A stretch of DNA of 64,000 nt from Areca catechu (taxonomy: Eukaryota > Streptophyta > Magnoliopsida > Arecales > Arecaceae), in contig CM038038.1 of NCBI GenBank assembly GCA_021397845.1, positions 67,378,748 through 67,442,747 on the forward strand, read 5' to 3'. Positions 21,795 to 33,153 of the stretch are shown here, piece by piece. The notes under the pieces are model-generated. The model made no database searches. It was not told the origin of the DNA and worked only from the letters and a program-made list of their open reading frames with translations. A program made the translations under genes and the position numbers. Within the stretch, counting starts at the first letter, position 1. Every line of letters starts with the position of its first letter.

Positions 21795-22439
21795 TAAACC
21801 TCTTTGGATAGGAATGCATAGTTGAGTCTGTTAGGTGTAGGTATGAGTTCTTTGCATCACCTATTAGGAGTCTACATGTGCCCAGCATGTTCTCCACCTA
21901 CACTAATTTTGAAAGAAACTGGCTAATTCCCGAAGAAGGGCCAAAAAAATTTGATGTAGTGGATTCTATCTTAGTTAGGCTTAGGCCTAAAAGAAGCTTC
22001 ATGCTCATGGAGCCGGACCTTTTAAAGTGATAGAGAGGGTTAGACCAAATGCCTATATGTTAGATTTGCCTTCAGATTTGGGCATTAGTTCTACCTTCAA
22101 TATCGCAAACCTGGTTGAGTATAGGGAACCAGCAGCGATACCCAGTGAGGCCTTTGGACCTACTCCTTCCATTGTGAGTGACCCTAACCCAAAGTGTCCA
22201 CCAATAAATTGGCCTGAGAGAGGAGAACGGATCGAGCGTATCCTGGACAATCAAGCCATAATGACCTAGGGCCATGGCTATCAATGCTACCTAGTATGAT
22301 GGCAAGGCCGGCCAGAGTCAGACGATTCATGGATTTCTTGAGAGGACTTGCAATGCCTCAACCCAGACCTCCTCGAGAGATATGTGAGCCAGCCTGATCT
22401 TCACTCGACAGAGTTGAGTTCCTCCCACCCTAGGAGAAT
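21795..22439 (+). pseudogene. Element G integrase C-terminus and chromodomain remnant
   Basis: From about 21910 the sequence rejoins the other copies at the region equivalent to KLANSRRRAK. It continues through VRPNAYMLDLPSDLGISSTFNI and a chromodomain-like stretch (about 22262-22385, with stops). The hairpin ACTCGAC-AGA-GTTGAGT (22403-22419, one wobble pair) and the purine tract precede the 3' LTR. It is only partly open (22027-22269) and not functional. Bases 21795-21905 show nothing recognisable. Confidence 0.7.
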
Positions 22440-23654
22440 TGGTGGGAATACTAGAGGCACCAGAATAAGATAGAGGCTTCTCAACCCTCTATAGATAACT
22501 TAGTTACATTCAAGTCCATTTGTAATAAAGCTTAGTTCATCTAAGTTGTGGTTGTTTTCCTTGATTCCTGTACTAGTCAGCTCATGTTGAGCTAATTTTT
22601 TTTTTCGAGTCCTGTCCAAGTACACTGAAGACTCAAGACCACTTCATACAAGTGAAGACCAAGTCCAACCAATTTGAAGACATGGAAGTGAAGCCCAAGT
22701 CCAACCCAGCCTGAAGATTTGAAGACCTCAGAGTAGAAATCAGAAGCCCTGGACTGCAGCTGGAAGCAAATTGGGTTAGTCCAGGCCTAGGAGAGGAGCT
22801 AGGGCACCACTTGCTTATGATGACCTTCCCCTTGGTCGGCCACTTAAAGTCACCCCTCTTGGTCGACCAAGGCAAGGAGAGGGAGAGAAATTTTAGGGAT
22901 TTTTTCTACCTATGTTTCCTTATTTTCTAGCTAGGGTTTGGGTGGGAATAGAATTCCTAGGTAAATACTATTGTACCCTTACTTGGGGCCCAAGACTAAG
23001 AGTCTATTTAAAGGACCCTAGTCTCTTGTATGAGAAGTTAATTTTGATATATGAAATACTCTTGAGTTCTTTTCTTGCTGTGTGCCTCCCTGCTGTGTGC
23101 ATTAAGGGATCTTGTGTGAGCATGAAGTCCTGCTGAAGTGCTAGCCGACCAACCTTCTTCCAAGCCTCTTCTTCCAACATGCCCTTGTTGCCTTTTTCTA
23201 AAATTATTCTTATTTTAAACCTTTGTTTTTTCACCCTTGATGGTTGTTTGCAGGTCCCCGAGTTCCTACGAATCCAATGACTCCAACGAGACCGCAATCG
23301 GACCACCGAGCAGAAAGTCGGGAATCAGCAGGCCTCCAGCTTGATTTTCTAGGCTGCATCCATCAAGGAATGAGTGATCTCTTCGCTGCGATCTTCACCA
23401 GGTGCATCAGATATTGCCAGGTACACCCCCTCTACCACCAGTAGTTTTATTGTTGATAAACTAGCCCTAACCGAGGCTTCTCAGTCCCGGCGATCCCTCT
23501 TTACTGCTTTCTTAGGTCCTGATCTGCATGCCTAGTTTCTAAAATTCATATAGAACTCTCTACATCTTATTGTGATCTGATATTCGAAATTTAACCACCT
23601 CACCCCATATATAAAACACACAAAAATAATCGCACGCATATCTATCTTGCATCA
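22440..23654 (+). repeat. Element G 3' LTR
   Basis: Starts TGGTGGGAATACTAG after the purine tract and ends TTGCATCA before the duplicated GGCCA. The TATA-like box lies near 23005. It points toward the plus-strand antisense gene of element B, whose ATG is 145 bp beyond the LTR end. Confidence 0.9.
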
Positions 23655-23798
23655 GGCCATCCTTGTCTTCCCAAGTTAGCCAGGTTCGTCTCCTTCTCCC
23701 TCTCTCGACTAGGTAAAACTTTCTTTTAGGGCTAGGATCTTCCCAGATCTTATCTATTTTCTTCTTCTCTATCCTTCAACTTCGTCTTCTTCCTCCAA

Positions 23799-26261
23799 AT
23801 GTCTGGCTTTGGTCCAAACTTTCATCCTTTGATCGACCAAAGTGAGGCTGGGCCTTCTCGGCCAAGGCCACCTTTTTCCTCTGATGAGGAGGAGGAAGAG
23901 ATGCGCTTCAAGATTAGTAAGAGGCCCCGCCCCACTGGGATCATGATTAGGAAGTCTGGGGTTTGCCCTCCATCTCCTCCTCCACCTGACCCACCCTCGA
24001 ACCCTCTCAGTCAACAGGTCCTGGTGGGGTTGCTTCGACGATCACCATCGAGGAACTTACAACCATCCGGGAGACCTACGGTGTCTCAGACTCCATCTGG
24101 CTCTCAGTCCCTCGACCAAGGGAGCAAGTCACCTCCAGTGGCCCATGCCAGATCGCCCTCTATGAGGAAATCCTTACAAGGGGCCTTCGATTTCCTTTCC
24201 ATCCATTTTTTCTTTTCGTGCTGAGCAACTATCATCTTGTTTCTGCTCAGCTAGTCCCCAATGCCATCAGAACAATTTTTTGCTTTATAGTTCTTTGCCA
24301 CTTTCGCAGGATTGTTGCCTGTTTCTCTTTGTTCAGGATCTTCTTCATCTTGAAATGCCACCCTTCTAAGGAGGGGTGGTGGTCTATCTCCTCTCGCCCA
24401 AAGGGCATCAAATTTGAGCTCCCCTCTTCCATCAAAGGATGGAAAAGTAGATACTTCTTCATCTCGATCAAGGAGGTTGACTGGGTTTGGAGCATCACAG
24501 ATCGGTCCCCTAACCAGAATTCAGCAATCGAAGTGACTGATCGAGAGATCTACAAATAGATCCGAGCTGACCAGGTCCCCTCCCTTAAGGTTCTGTTATC
24601 AAAGCAAAACCTATTCGAAGCCGGGGTCAGCTCAATGCGAGAGTTGGGTAAGTTCGGCTCAAACTTTATCTTCTTATGCTTTCTCCTTGAATTTTCGAGC
24701 TCGGAGCTAACATTTTCTTCCTTCGTGCAGGCATGAAGTTCTCTCTAGATGACCTCCTTGCACTCTCCTGGAAGAGGGGTCCAGCGGTGGGGGTCAGTGA
24801 GTCCCCCTCAAAGAGAGCCCGTGAAGAGAGTGGTGCGGGGACTGCACTTGCTACGCCAACCGAGCCGAGCGGGAGGAGGGCAAAACCCACCCTTGAGCAG
24901 GGCAGGAGGGTGGTCGAGCCCTCTCCTAAGCCAAGTAGGAGGACTACCGAGCCTGCTCCTAAGCCACCAAGGTAGCACGATCTGCTCTCGGCCCAAGAGT
25001 CCGAGGTGGTCATCCGGGCCAGATCTGCTGCTGCTGCTACCATCATGGCATCTCCTCCTCCAGAGATCGTCGAGGTCGAAGAGGATAAAGAGCAAGAGAT
25101 AGTAAAGCCAGCATCGATAGCACCGTCTGGAGTGGCACCGAGCTCCCATCATGCCCCCGATGCTTCCTCAGCTGGTGGAGTGGGCGACTCCACATCGACG
25201 GCAAATAGGAGGGAGAAGGACTATAGTAGGGTGCCCTTCAAGCTGGCGCCAAACGTTTCCCTAGTTCAGGACCAGAATCTTATCGAGTGTATGATGGACT
25301 TCGCCATCCAGTCATGCAATCGATAGGAGAAGGCGGGGAAGCTCCTGGGTGACGCCATCAGCAACACCTTTCTCCAACTCTTCTCGGTAAGTGATTCTTT
25401 CCTTCTCCTCACCTCATCCCTTTCTTCTTATCTCTATGGCTGACGTATTCTTGGGTGCAGCTCGGTGCTGAACTCCTGCTCATCAGAGACTACTACAGAA
25501 ACTGGACCAGGAGGGATAGGGAGTGAGGAGCACAGCTTGATTCCCTGACAACTGAGTTGAGGCAAAAGAGCGACGAGGCCTGGGAGGCCAATTTGAAGAA
25601 TAAAGAGCTCCGAGGCGAGGTCGCAAGCACTGAAAGGTGCGTAAAGGAGCTCGAGGAGTCTTTGGACCGGGAGAGGAGCCGGTCCAAGAGCAGGGTGGAA
25701 GAGCTCAAGGCCAAGGAGGCCAGGCTAAAAGAGTTCGGTGCTGAAGCCGCCCGAGAGAAGAAACAGGCCTAGTCCCTTCAGGCAGAGCTGGGGACAGCGA
25801 AGGAGTGGGCCACCGCCATCGAGAAAAAAGCCACCACTGCTGAGAAGAAAGTCACCACTACCGAGAAGAAAGCCGCAAGCATCGAAGAGAAAGCCGTGGC
25901 GGCAATCAACTCGGTGGAGGTTGCAAGGAAGGAGGCCGCCGAGTTGGTGGAGAGATACAAGGCCATCGAGGAGTTCGCCATCGAGTTCCACAAAGTGGTG
26001 ACGGACTCCTCCCTCAAGGTGTTTATGCATTGCTGGTCCAGGATGGAGGACTTCATCCCAGACAAGAACAAAGATAGGCTCAGACTCCCGGGTGCTGCGG
26101 GTGCGAGCCCGACCCCTGATATGGGCGAGATGGAGGAACCAGCCACTGTCACCGGCCCAGCTCCGCCGGCGGTGGTTGCTGAAGACAAAGCTTCGTCATT
26201 GAAGGCACCAGAAGGCGACACCCCACCCGAGCGCCATTTTAGGAAGGAGCCGGTCTGGTAG
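23799..26261 (+). pseudogene. Antisense spliced gene of the Tat element (putative gypsy-type transposon / Transposase_28-like protein)
   Basis: Plus-strand gene inside minus-strand element B. The N-terminus is acidic and Pro-rich (MSGFGPNFHPLIDQ). After one frame slip near 24030 comes the diagnostic domain: RETYGV, GLRFPFHPFFLFVLSNYHL, AQLVPNAIRTIFCFIVL, FFILKCHPSKEGWW, FELPSSIKGWKSRYF. Two introns have good borders: 24648-24730 (GTAAG...TGCAG) and 25387-25460 (GTAAG...TGCAG); both joins keep the frame. The last exon holds a long coiled coil with EKKATTAEKKVTT-type repeats. Stops near 24557, 24973, 25324, 25525 and 25771 make it a pseudogene. Such antisense frames are known in Retand/Grande-type Tat elements; their function is not established. 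Confidence 0.75.
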
Positions 26262-26689
26262 CATAGGGGCCCATTGTAGTTTTTTTTTTTATCTGAGCTG
26301 CCCGGCATGTCAGGGCTCATTAACATTCTACAACTTTACCAAGCATTAATGAAATTTCTTTTCGATCATCTTGACTTGTGTTTCTCTTCATTTCTTGCAC
26401 TTTGTCAATCTTCTTCCCTTCACTTCTCGATTGTCTATATGCATGTACTTGTGTAGGCGCTTGGCCTTGATGTACCAAGCATTCAGGCCCTTCTCTATCG
26501 AGCCCCGAACACTCAAGGAGGTTAGGAAGTTCTTAGCTTGCTGAGTCATTCCCACCTCACGGGCAAAGTGGTTGCAGGGCTCCGAGTGCTTTGCTTGAGG
26601 AGGTCTATTTGACCTCGGCTGGGACCAGCTCCAGGTGTGCACGACAAGGCCGAGCTCGAATACTGCACTCATTGAACCTATCAGGTGAC
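26262..26689. other. Non-coding spacer 3' of the antisense gene
   Basis: Probably 3' UTR and spacer: a T run at 26279-26290 and an AATGAAATTT stretch near 26348 follow the stop. No gene is seen. Confidence 0.4.
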
Positions 26690-27545
26690 TGTGAGGTGCC
26701 GAGCTTTAAGAGTTTCCAGGCTTGAGGGTGTTGAGTTGTGAGTTAGGTGGTATATGGCAAGACTTCTGGGGTGTCCCACTGACATCTCCAGACTGTGAGG
26801 ACAGTAGCAGGTGCCAGGCTTTAGGAGTTTTCGGGCTTAGTGGCTGGGCTTTAGGAGTTTCCGGGCTTAGTGCATGCTGAGCTGTGAGTCAAGCAGTAGA
26901 TGGCAGAACTTCTGGAGTGTCCCGTTGACATCTCCGATCTGTGAGGACAGCAGCAGGTACCAGGCTTCAGGAGTTTCCAGGCTTAGTGCGTGCTGAGCTG
27001 TGAGTCATGCGGAAGATGGCGAAACTTCTGGAGTGTCCCGTTGACATCTCTGGACTATGAGGACAGCAACAGGTGCCGGGCTTCAGGAGTTTCTAGGCTT
27101 AGGTGCCGGGCTTTAGGAGTTTCCAGTTTAGGTACTGGGCTTAAGGAGTTTCTGGGCTTAGGTACCGGGCTTCAGGAGTTTTTGGGCTTAGGTATCGGGC
27201 TTCAGGAGTTTCCGGGCTTAGGTATCGGGCTTCAGGAGTTTCTGGGCTTAGGTACCAGGCTTCAGGAGTTTCCGGGCTTAGTGCGTGCTGAGCTGTGAGT
27301 CAGGCGATAGATGGTGGAACTTCTGGAGTGTCCCATTGACATCTCTGAACTATGAGATAGCAGCAGGTTTTGGGCTTTAGGAGTTTCCAGGCTTAGTGCG
27401 TGCTGAGCTGTAAGTCAGGTAGTAGATGGTGGAACTTTTAGAGTGTCTCATTGACATCTTCGGACTGTGAGGATAGCAGCAAGTGCTGGGCTTTAGGAGT
27501 TTCTGGGCTTAGGTGCCGGGCTTTAGGAGTTTTCGGGCTTAGCAT
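26690..27545. repeat. Nested tandem repeats (about 30-bp unit inside a longer unit) in element B
   Basis: A 30-bp unit built on GGGCTTCAGGAGTTTCYGGG recurs about seven times in a row at 27099-27290. It is also embedded in a longer unit with GAGCTGTGAGTCAGGC and TGACATCTCYGGACTGTGAG that recurs at 26735, 26880, 27000, 27300 and 27410. Repeats between integrase and the 3' LTR are typical of Tat elements. The plus-strand frame at 26990-27298 simply reads this repeat. Confidence 0.85.
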
Positions 27546-27599
27546 GCCAGACCTGGGGTCGGGCAACGATGTCCCTGCAAGGCAAAAGTGATTTGTATA

Positions 27600-28870
27600 A
27601 AGAGGATCTTTATTATTAAAGGGGAGAAAGCATTATATTACTGATAGTACATTCTTAGATTGTCGGCATTCCATGTCCACAGGAATCTAGCACCGTCCAG
27701 CTCTGCTAGGTAGTGGGCTCCATGAGGAAGAGCTTCCACCACCTTATAGGGGCCCTCCCAGTTTGGTGAGAGCTTGCCGCATTCCTAGGGTTGGGAGGCC
27801 TTAGCTTGGCGCAGCACTAGGTCGCATGGGCAAAAGATCTTTGGCTTCACCCAGGCATTGTAGTACCAAGCAACTAACTAACAGTAAGCCACCATCCGGA
27901 GTCGAGCCTTGTCTATAGTTTTCTCGAGGAGGTCTAAGTTGAGAGGAAGGCGGGTCGGATTCTCTGTCTCATCGTACTACTATACCCGTGGCGTGGGCAC
28001 ACTGAGTTCAACCGGGATGATGGCCTCAACACCGATGACGAGGCTGAAAGGCGTCTCACCTGTGGCCATCTTGGGTGTTGTGTGGTAGGCCCAAAGAATG
28101 CTGGGGAGTTCTTCTGCCCATCTACCCTTGGCCCGGTCTAACCTAGTTCTGAGTCCTTCGAGGATAGTCCGGTTGGTTACCTCGGCCTCTCTGTTGGTCT
28201 AGGGGTGAGCCATCGAGGTGAAGCAGTGTTGAATGCCGAGCTCGGCACAAAACTCTTCGAACTCCCGGTTGTCAAACTGCCATCCATTGTCAGTGATGAT
28301 GTTGTGGGAGAGCCCGAAGCAACAGATGATCAACTTCCAAAAGAACTGGTGGACCTTGGCTTCTGTGATCTGTGATAGTGGCTCTGCTTCTACCCACTTA
28401 GTGAAGTAGTTAATAGCCATTATCAGGAATTTTTGTTGCCCTGAAGCAGGAGGGAATGGACTTAGGATGTCCATTCCCCACTGGGCGAATGGCCAAGGGG
28501 CGGAGAGCTGGGAGAGCGATGCCGCTAGTTGACACTGTATGTGGGCGTGGTGCTGGCACCGGTCACACTTCCTCATGAAGTCGGCAACGTCCTCCTTCAT
28601 GGTCTCCCAGTAGTATCCCTGGCGAAGGGCCTTGTATGCCAGCATCCTTCCTACCACGTGATTCCCGCAGAGGCCTTCAGGTATCTCTTGGAGTGCAAAG
28701 GCTGCCTCTACGGGTCTCAGGCACTTCAGGAGCGGATAGGAGTAGGATCGATGGTAGAGCTGCCCTTCCATCAGGACGAACCACGAGGCCTTCTCGACAA
28801 GGCTGGCCTTCGTACGATCTCTTGGTAGGGTGCCATCCGTGATGTATCTAACATACCTGTCCATCTAGCT
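27600..28870 (-). pseudogene. Element B integrase
   Basis: Open from 28864 to 28199, then continuing with stops to about 27600. The zinc domain reads GNHVVGRMLAYKALRQGYYW and CDRCQ. The core has GMDILSPFPPASGQQKF (first Asp) and IITDNGWQFDN (second Asp), and the Glu region is just past the stop at 28199. FLIMAINYFTKWVEAEPL is typical Tat/Athila wording. The C-terminal part (WAYHTTPK, ETPFSL) is still readable. It would have inserted element B cDNA. It is broken at the boundary to the Glu region and beyond. Confidence 0.8.
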
Positions 28871-28879
28871 CAGCTCCGG

Positions 28880-29900
28880 GGTGACTTATTGTACCTCTCC
28901 GGGAGCTTCGTTGCTCAGACTCTCAAGGTACTCGATGTGGGCACTCCCCAGCGACGAGTCTGACAAGGTCGCGAGTCTTGACAATGTATCAGCGTGAGCA
29001 TTCTTTCTACTGGGGATGTGGGAGATGTTGAAGCATCGGAAACATATCATGCTCGAGCGGATCCACTTCAGGTACTTCATCATCTAGGGATCTCTGGCTT
29101 CATACTCACCCGAGACCTGTCCGGCCACCAGCTGGGAGTCGGTTCAGACCTTTAAGTTTTGCACACCCAGCTTACAAGAGACCCTCAGGCCTGTGAGGAG
29201 TGCCTCATACTCCGCCTGGTTGTTTGTAGCAATGAACTTGAAGCAGAGTGCACATTCAACTACAATCCCATCGCTGTTGGCGAGGATGAGGCATGCTCTA
29301 CTTTCGCCTGCTTTGGACGTGCCATCGATGTGGAGGATCCAAGACTCCACACCTCCGGGCTCAATCTGGTGCTCTTGCATGGTCTGCTTCGGCTCTTCGG
29401 CAAATCCCATGCACTCGACCAGGAAATCGGCCAGCACCTGGGCCTTTTGGGATGACCTCGATCAGTACGCGATGTTGAACTAGCTAAGCTTCAATGCCCA
29501 CTTGGCCAATCATTCGGATATGTCGGGGCAACTAAGCACAGCCCTCAGAGGTTGGTCCATCATGACCACGATCGGATGTGCTTGGAAGTATGGCCTGAGA
29601 TGCTGGGCAGACATGATAAGAACGAAAATTAGCTTTTCAGATTGGGTGTACCTGATCTCTGCATCTCATAGAATTTTACTGGTGTAGTACACCGACTTCT
29701 AGGATCCATCCTGATCCATGCAGACAAGAACCGAGATGACAGCCCTCGGGGTGACCGCCAGGTATAATGAAAGCTCTTCTCCCTCCTCTAGCCTGGAGAG
29801 TAGGGGTGATGATGCCAAGAAGTCTTTCAGCTCCTCAAAGGCTGCTCTGCATTCTTTGATCCAGATGAAGTCGTGCATTTTGCATAGTGCCTTGAAGAAA
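28880..29900 (-). pseudogene. Element B RNase H region, including the second (archaeal-type) RNase H
   Basis: 29437-29144 reads LHIDGTSKAGESRACLIL, then ATNNQAEYEALLTGLRVS. The Asp and Glu are those of the additional RNase H that Tat elements acquired. It continues through TDSQLVAGQVSGEYEARDP with stops, to SRKNAHADTLSRLATLSD (29083-28886). The original Ty3-type RNase H upstream (29450-29900) survives as broken words only. Two RNase H domains in series are a Tat hallmark. Confidence 0.7.
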
Positions 29901-30645
29901 AGGAGATGCGGTCATTCAACCTCGAGATGAACCAGCTCAATGCTACGATCCGACCCGTTAGGTGCTCGACCTTCTTCATCGAGGTCGGATGCTCCATATC
30001 GATAATTGCCTAGACCTTCTCCGGGTTTGCCTCGATTCCCCTCTGGGTCACCATGAAGCCAAGGAACTTCCCTGCTGCTATACCAAAAGTGCACTTTGCT
30101 AGTTTCAGCTTCATCTTGTGCTCCCGGAGGTTATGGAAGGATTTTGCGAGGTTGGTGACATGGTCTGACCTTAGCTTGCTCATGACGAGCATGTCGTCCA
30201 TATACACTTTCATATTTCTGCCAATTTAGTCCTTGAAGACCCGATTGACCAGTCACTGGTACGTGGCACCAGCATTCTTCAAGCCGAACGGCATCATCCG
30301 GTAGTAGTACGTCTCTCGGTTGGTGATGAAAGTAGTGTGCTCTTCATCCTCTAGATGCATCTGGATCTGGTTGTATCCGAAGAATGCATCCATGAAAGAG
30401 AGCAAGTGGTGCCCCGAGGTGGCATCCACTAACTGATCGATCTTCAACAAAGGGAAGATATCCTTTGGACAGGCTCGGTTGAGATCGGTGTAGTCTACAC
30501 AGATCCTTCACTTTCCATTATTCTTCTTGACCATAACTACATTCGCCAGCCAGCTCAGATATTATACTTATCGGACAAAGCCGACTGCGAGAAGTTTATC
30601 CACCTCCTCATTGAACGCCCGTTGCCTCTTCGTGGTGAAACTTCT
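29901..30645 (-). pseudogene. Element B reverse transcriptase
   Basis: Segments 30450-30253 and 30213-30010 give LKIDQLVDATSGHHLLSFMD, YYYRMMPFGLKNAGATYQ and VYMDDMLVMSK, with YMDD at about 30202-30190, then LKLAKCTFGIAAGKFLGF. These are Tat/Athila RT words. Stops such as the one after GATYQ and in the preceding RICVDYTDLNRACPKD stretch (about 30460-30520) inactivate it. Tat-type RT can be told from the chromovirus RTs here by the ATYQRLVN-like block and YMDD in place of YFDD. Confidence 0.8.
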
Positions 30646-31260
30646 TTTCTTCTATCGAACAAGACGATACTTCGGGTTGATGCTCAGCTTGTAGGTGATG
30701 ACTTCAGGGGCAATCCTGAGCATATCAGCCGCCATCCAAGCAAATATGTCTGCCTTCGCTCGAAGAAACTCCAACAGGTGGGCCCGCTCATCTTCGGGCA
30801 GCTGGGCCTCGATCTGCACCATCTTCATCGGATAGGCTCCGAGCAGGTATGATAGCAAGCACTTGATCGGGCCACCCTTAGGGTCTTGCACCCTTTGGTC
30901 GAGGTTGTCTATGCTAGGGTCATCCTCAGATGCTTTGGCCCCATGAACGGCTTGGAGATAATGTTGGATTGGTTGAGATGCCCTCCTCATCTCTCTGATA
31001 CCGTAAAGTGTAGGAAACTGTACCAAAAGCTGCTTTATAGAAATGACCACATCGAGCAGATTGAGCCCAGGTCGGCCAAGAATCATGTTGTAGGTTGAAG
31101 GAAGCCTAACAACCATGAAGGTCATCATGACGATGCTCTGTCGAGGTGGCATCCTGGCAGTGACGGGGAGAGTGATTTCTCCCTCAACCCCCATGGAGTC
31201 TCTTATGAAACTTACAAGGGGAGTGTGCATAGGTCTAAGCAGAGTGGAGGATAGATTCAT
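30646..31260 (-). pseudogene. Element B protease and protease-RT linker
   Basis: The frame 31260-30652 contains RPMHTPLVSF, a GEITLPVTA flap-like strand and YNMILGRPGLNLLDVV, which is the C-terminal half of Tat retropepsins. The linker reads PEDERAHLLEFLRAKADIFAW and PEVITYKLSINP, leading into RT. The catalytic DSGS-like N-terminal half would lie at 31260-31490, where the frame is broken. Confidence 0.7.
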
Positions 31261-31491
31261 CCTAGAAAAAGCATCATAAAAAGGATATCAATCGAACTTC
31301 TACTATCGACCATAATCTATTTTACAAGATGCTTTGCGATCGTCATCTCGACAACCACAACATCATTATTTACATTTTTATTTTCAACCTCCCTCTCACT
31401 TACAAAGGGAGGTACATTTTCAGACCCCTCTCCTCCCCGGGCCCTCTTGGGGGCGCGCTCGATTTCCCAGTAGATCATCCCCACAGGCTTC

Positions 31492-33077
31492 TCAGTGGGG
31501 CAATTGTCGACAGTAGGGACTGGAGGAAGAGCAAACTGCAGGGACTGGAGGGAGAGCAGCGAGCGCCTGAGGTTCCGCCAGGGTCTTGCCCCCCATGAAC
31601 CTTCTGAGGTAGCCCCTTTTTATGAGGTCATCAATCTCCCTCTTGAGGTACCGACACTCCTCCATGTCGTGGCCATGGTCACGGTGGAACTGGCAGTACT
31701 TCATCTTGTCGCGACCATTAGATGACCTCATTGGAGGTGGGCGCTTCAAGTAGTGCTTACCTTCAATCTCCATGAGGATCTTCGTCCTCAGGATAAAAAG
31801 AGGTGTGTGTCTTTCTTCCGGGATGGGGCCGCTCTTCGGCTTCAGCCTCTGGCTGAAGTTCGGTGTGGCTGGTCTAGGCTTCCACATCCCGGATGTCTGC
31901 CCAGGAGCTGACTTCTTCAACGACTTCCCATCCAGCTCCCTCCTCATGCGATCTGCCTCCTCGGTGCGGATGTATTTGTGAACATGGAGGAGCTTGGAGT
32001 ACATCTTTGGAGGCTTCTTGTCAAGCGAGTAGGTCAGGCATGAAGTTTTGAGCCTCTTTTCAACACCAGCATGGCAACTGGATCATCCAAATTATATATC
32101 TCCAGTGTGGCAACTTTAAAGTAGGCCACGTAGTCCTGAAGGAGCTTATGGTCCTGCTATTTGATGGAGAAGAGGTTGTCTGCCTCCCGTGACATCTTTT
32201 GACGGGCATCGAAGTGGGCCACGAACTTTCACTCTAGCTGAGCGAAAGAGCTGATGCTCTCCGGCTCAAGGCAGGTAAACCATATTCGAGTTGCCTTCTG
32301 GAGAGTGGCAGGAAAGGCGATGTAAAGGAGAGTATCAGTCATGCCCTGGACTCTCATGAGGGCCTTGTAGCTCTCGAGGTGGTCCAGGGGGTCGATGGTC
32401 CCGTCGTAAGGATCCACTTGTGGCATTAGGAAATCAACTTGGGATCAGTTCCTTTTGGATCTCTCTTGAGAAAGGGGGATGAGTGTCATAGCCTGCTAGC
32501 TCGTTGGTGGAGCCCTGCAGATTGGCAAACTGGCAGGATAGCTCCGCCAGCTTACGCTCCTGTTCCTCCAAACGCTTCTCTTCCATGCACCTGTCCATTG
32601 AGGCCGACGGAAAAGGTGAAGGTGGCAGCTGAGGGGGGTCATGATCGGAGGCCTTGCCCCTGCGACCTCGATGGTGCTGGACAGCATCCTACAATAGGTC
32701 GGAGATTGGATTTCTCGGTCGACTGACCCGGTCCAGTTTCTCTTCGTCGGGGTCCTGTGGCTTCCCCGGTGGTCCGTTGCTGCTCGCGATAGCAAAGGCC
32801 TTCCTTGGAAGGACCGTAGGCTGTCATGGGATGTGTCATCTTAGGCCACGGGAGTCCTTAGCTACTGGTGGGTGGCCAAGGATCAATGCTAGTGCTGCAG
32901 CTAGTGCACTACTGTAGTGAGAAGTTGCATCTACTGGGCGAGTGCGACCAGCTAAGCATCCATTGGAGATGGTTGAGGTGGAGCGGGGATCTCCCTTTCT
33001 GGACTATGCAGGTCCCCACGGGAAGGGGGATCTCCCGCACATTCGGTGGAGACTTCTCTTACTCGCGTCATCACCAT
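31492..33077 (-). pseudogene. Element B gag
   Basis: The likely start is an ATG at 33077 (MVMTRVREV). The N-terminal region decays with stops (about 32960 onward). The capsid part at 32426-32229 reads YDGTIDPLDHLESYKALM. The C-terminal part at 32004-31492 includes MKYCQFHRDHGHDMEECRYLKREIDDLIKRGYL, in which the Cys/His series C-x2-H-x3-H-x4-C of Tat gag is intact. It would form particles and bind RNA. Confidence 0.8.
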
Positions 33078-33135
33078 CCTCCCAATGAGTTGCTTGCAAG
33101 GGGATCGAGTTAGATCAGAATACATCCTGCCCTTT

Positions 33136-33153
33136 CTTCCTGGTGTGCCAATC
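33136..33153 (-). other. Element B primer binding site region
   Basis: On the minus strand the LTR end TAACA is followed by GATTGGCACACCAGGAAG. The ATTGGC start after a short spacer is the usual form in Tat elements. I cannot assign the tRNA with certainty. Confidence 0.5.

Larger units (their letters stand above)
18357..23654 (+). mobile_element. Element G: non-autonomous gypsy element with an unknown acidic frame
   Basis: LTRs of 1253 and 1215 bp share termini (TGGTG...GCATCA) and much sequence with A and D. A perfect target duplication GGCCA lies at 18352-18356 and 23655-23659. The interior is only 2.8 kb: leader, N-terminal gag, an acidic frame not found in the other copies, and the last part of integrase with the chromodomain. 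Protease, RT, RNase H, the gag capsid domain and most of integrase are missing. It sits six bases past the element B purine tract. It presumably depended on proteins of A/D-like elements for movement. Confidence 0.9.

Noticed and set aside
26990..27298. Frame with ten-residue Gly/Leu-rich repeats
   Set aside because: It only reads the 30-bp tandem repeat; nothing suggests translation.
28529..29687. Plus-strand frames across element B integrase and RNase H
   Set aside because: They are antisense shadows; the minus strand gives the recognisable integrase and RNase H.
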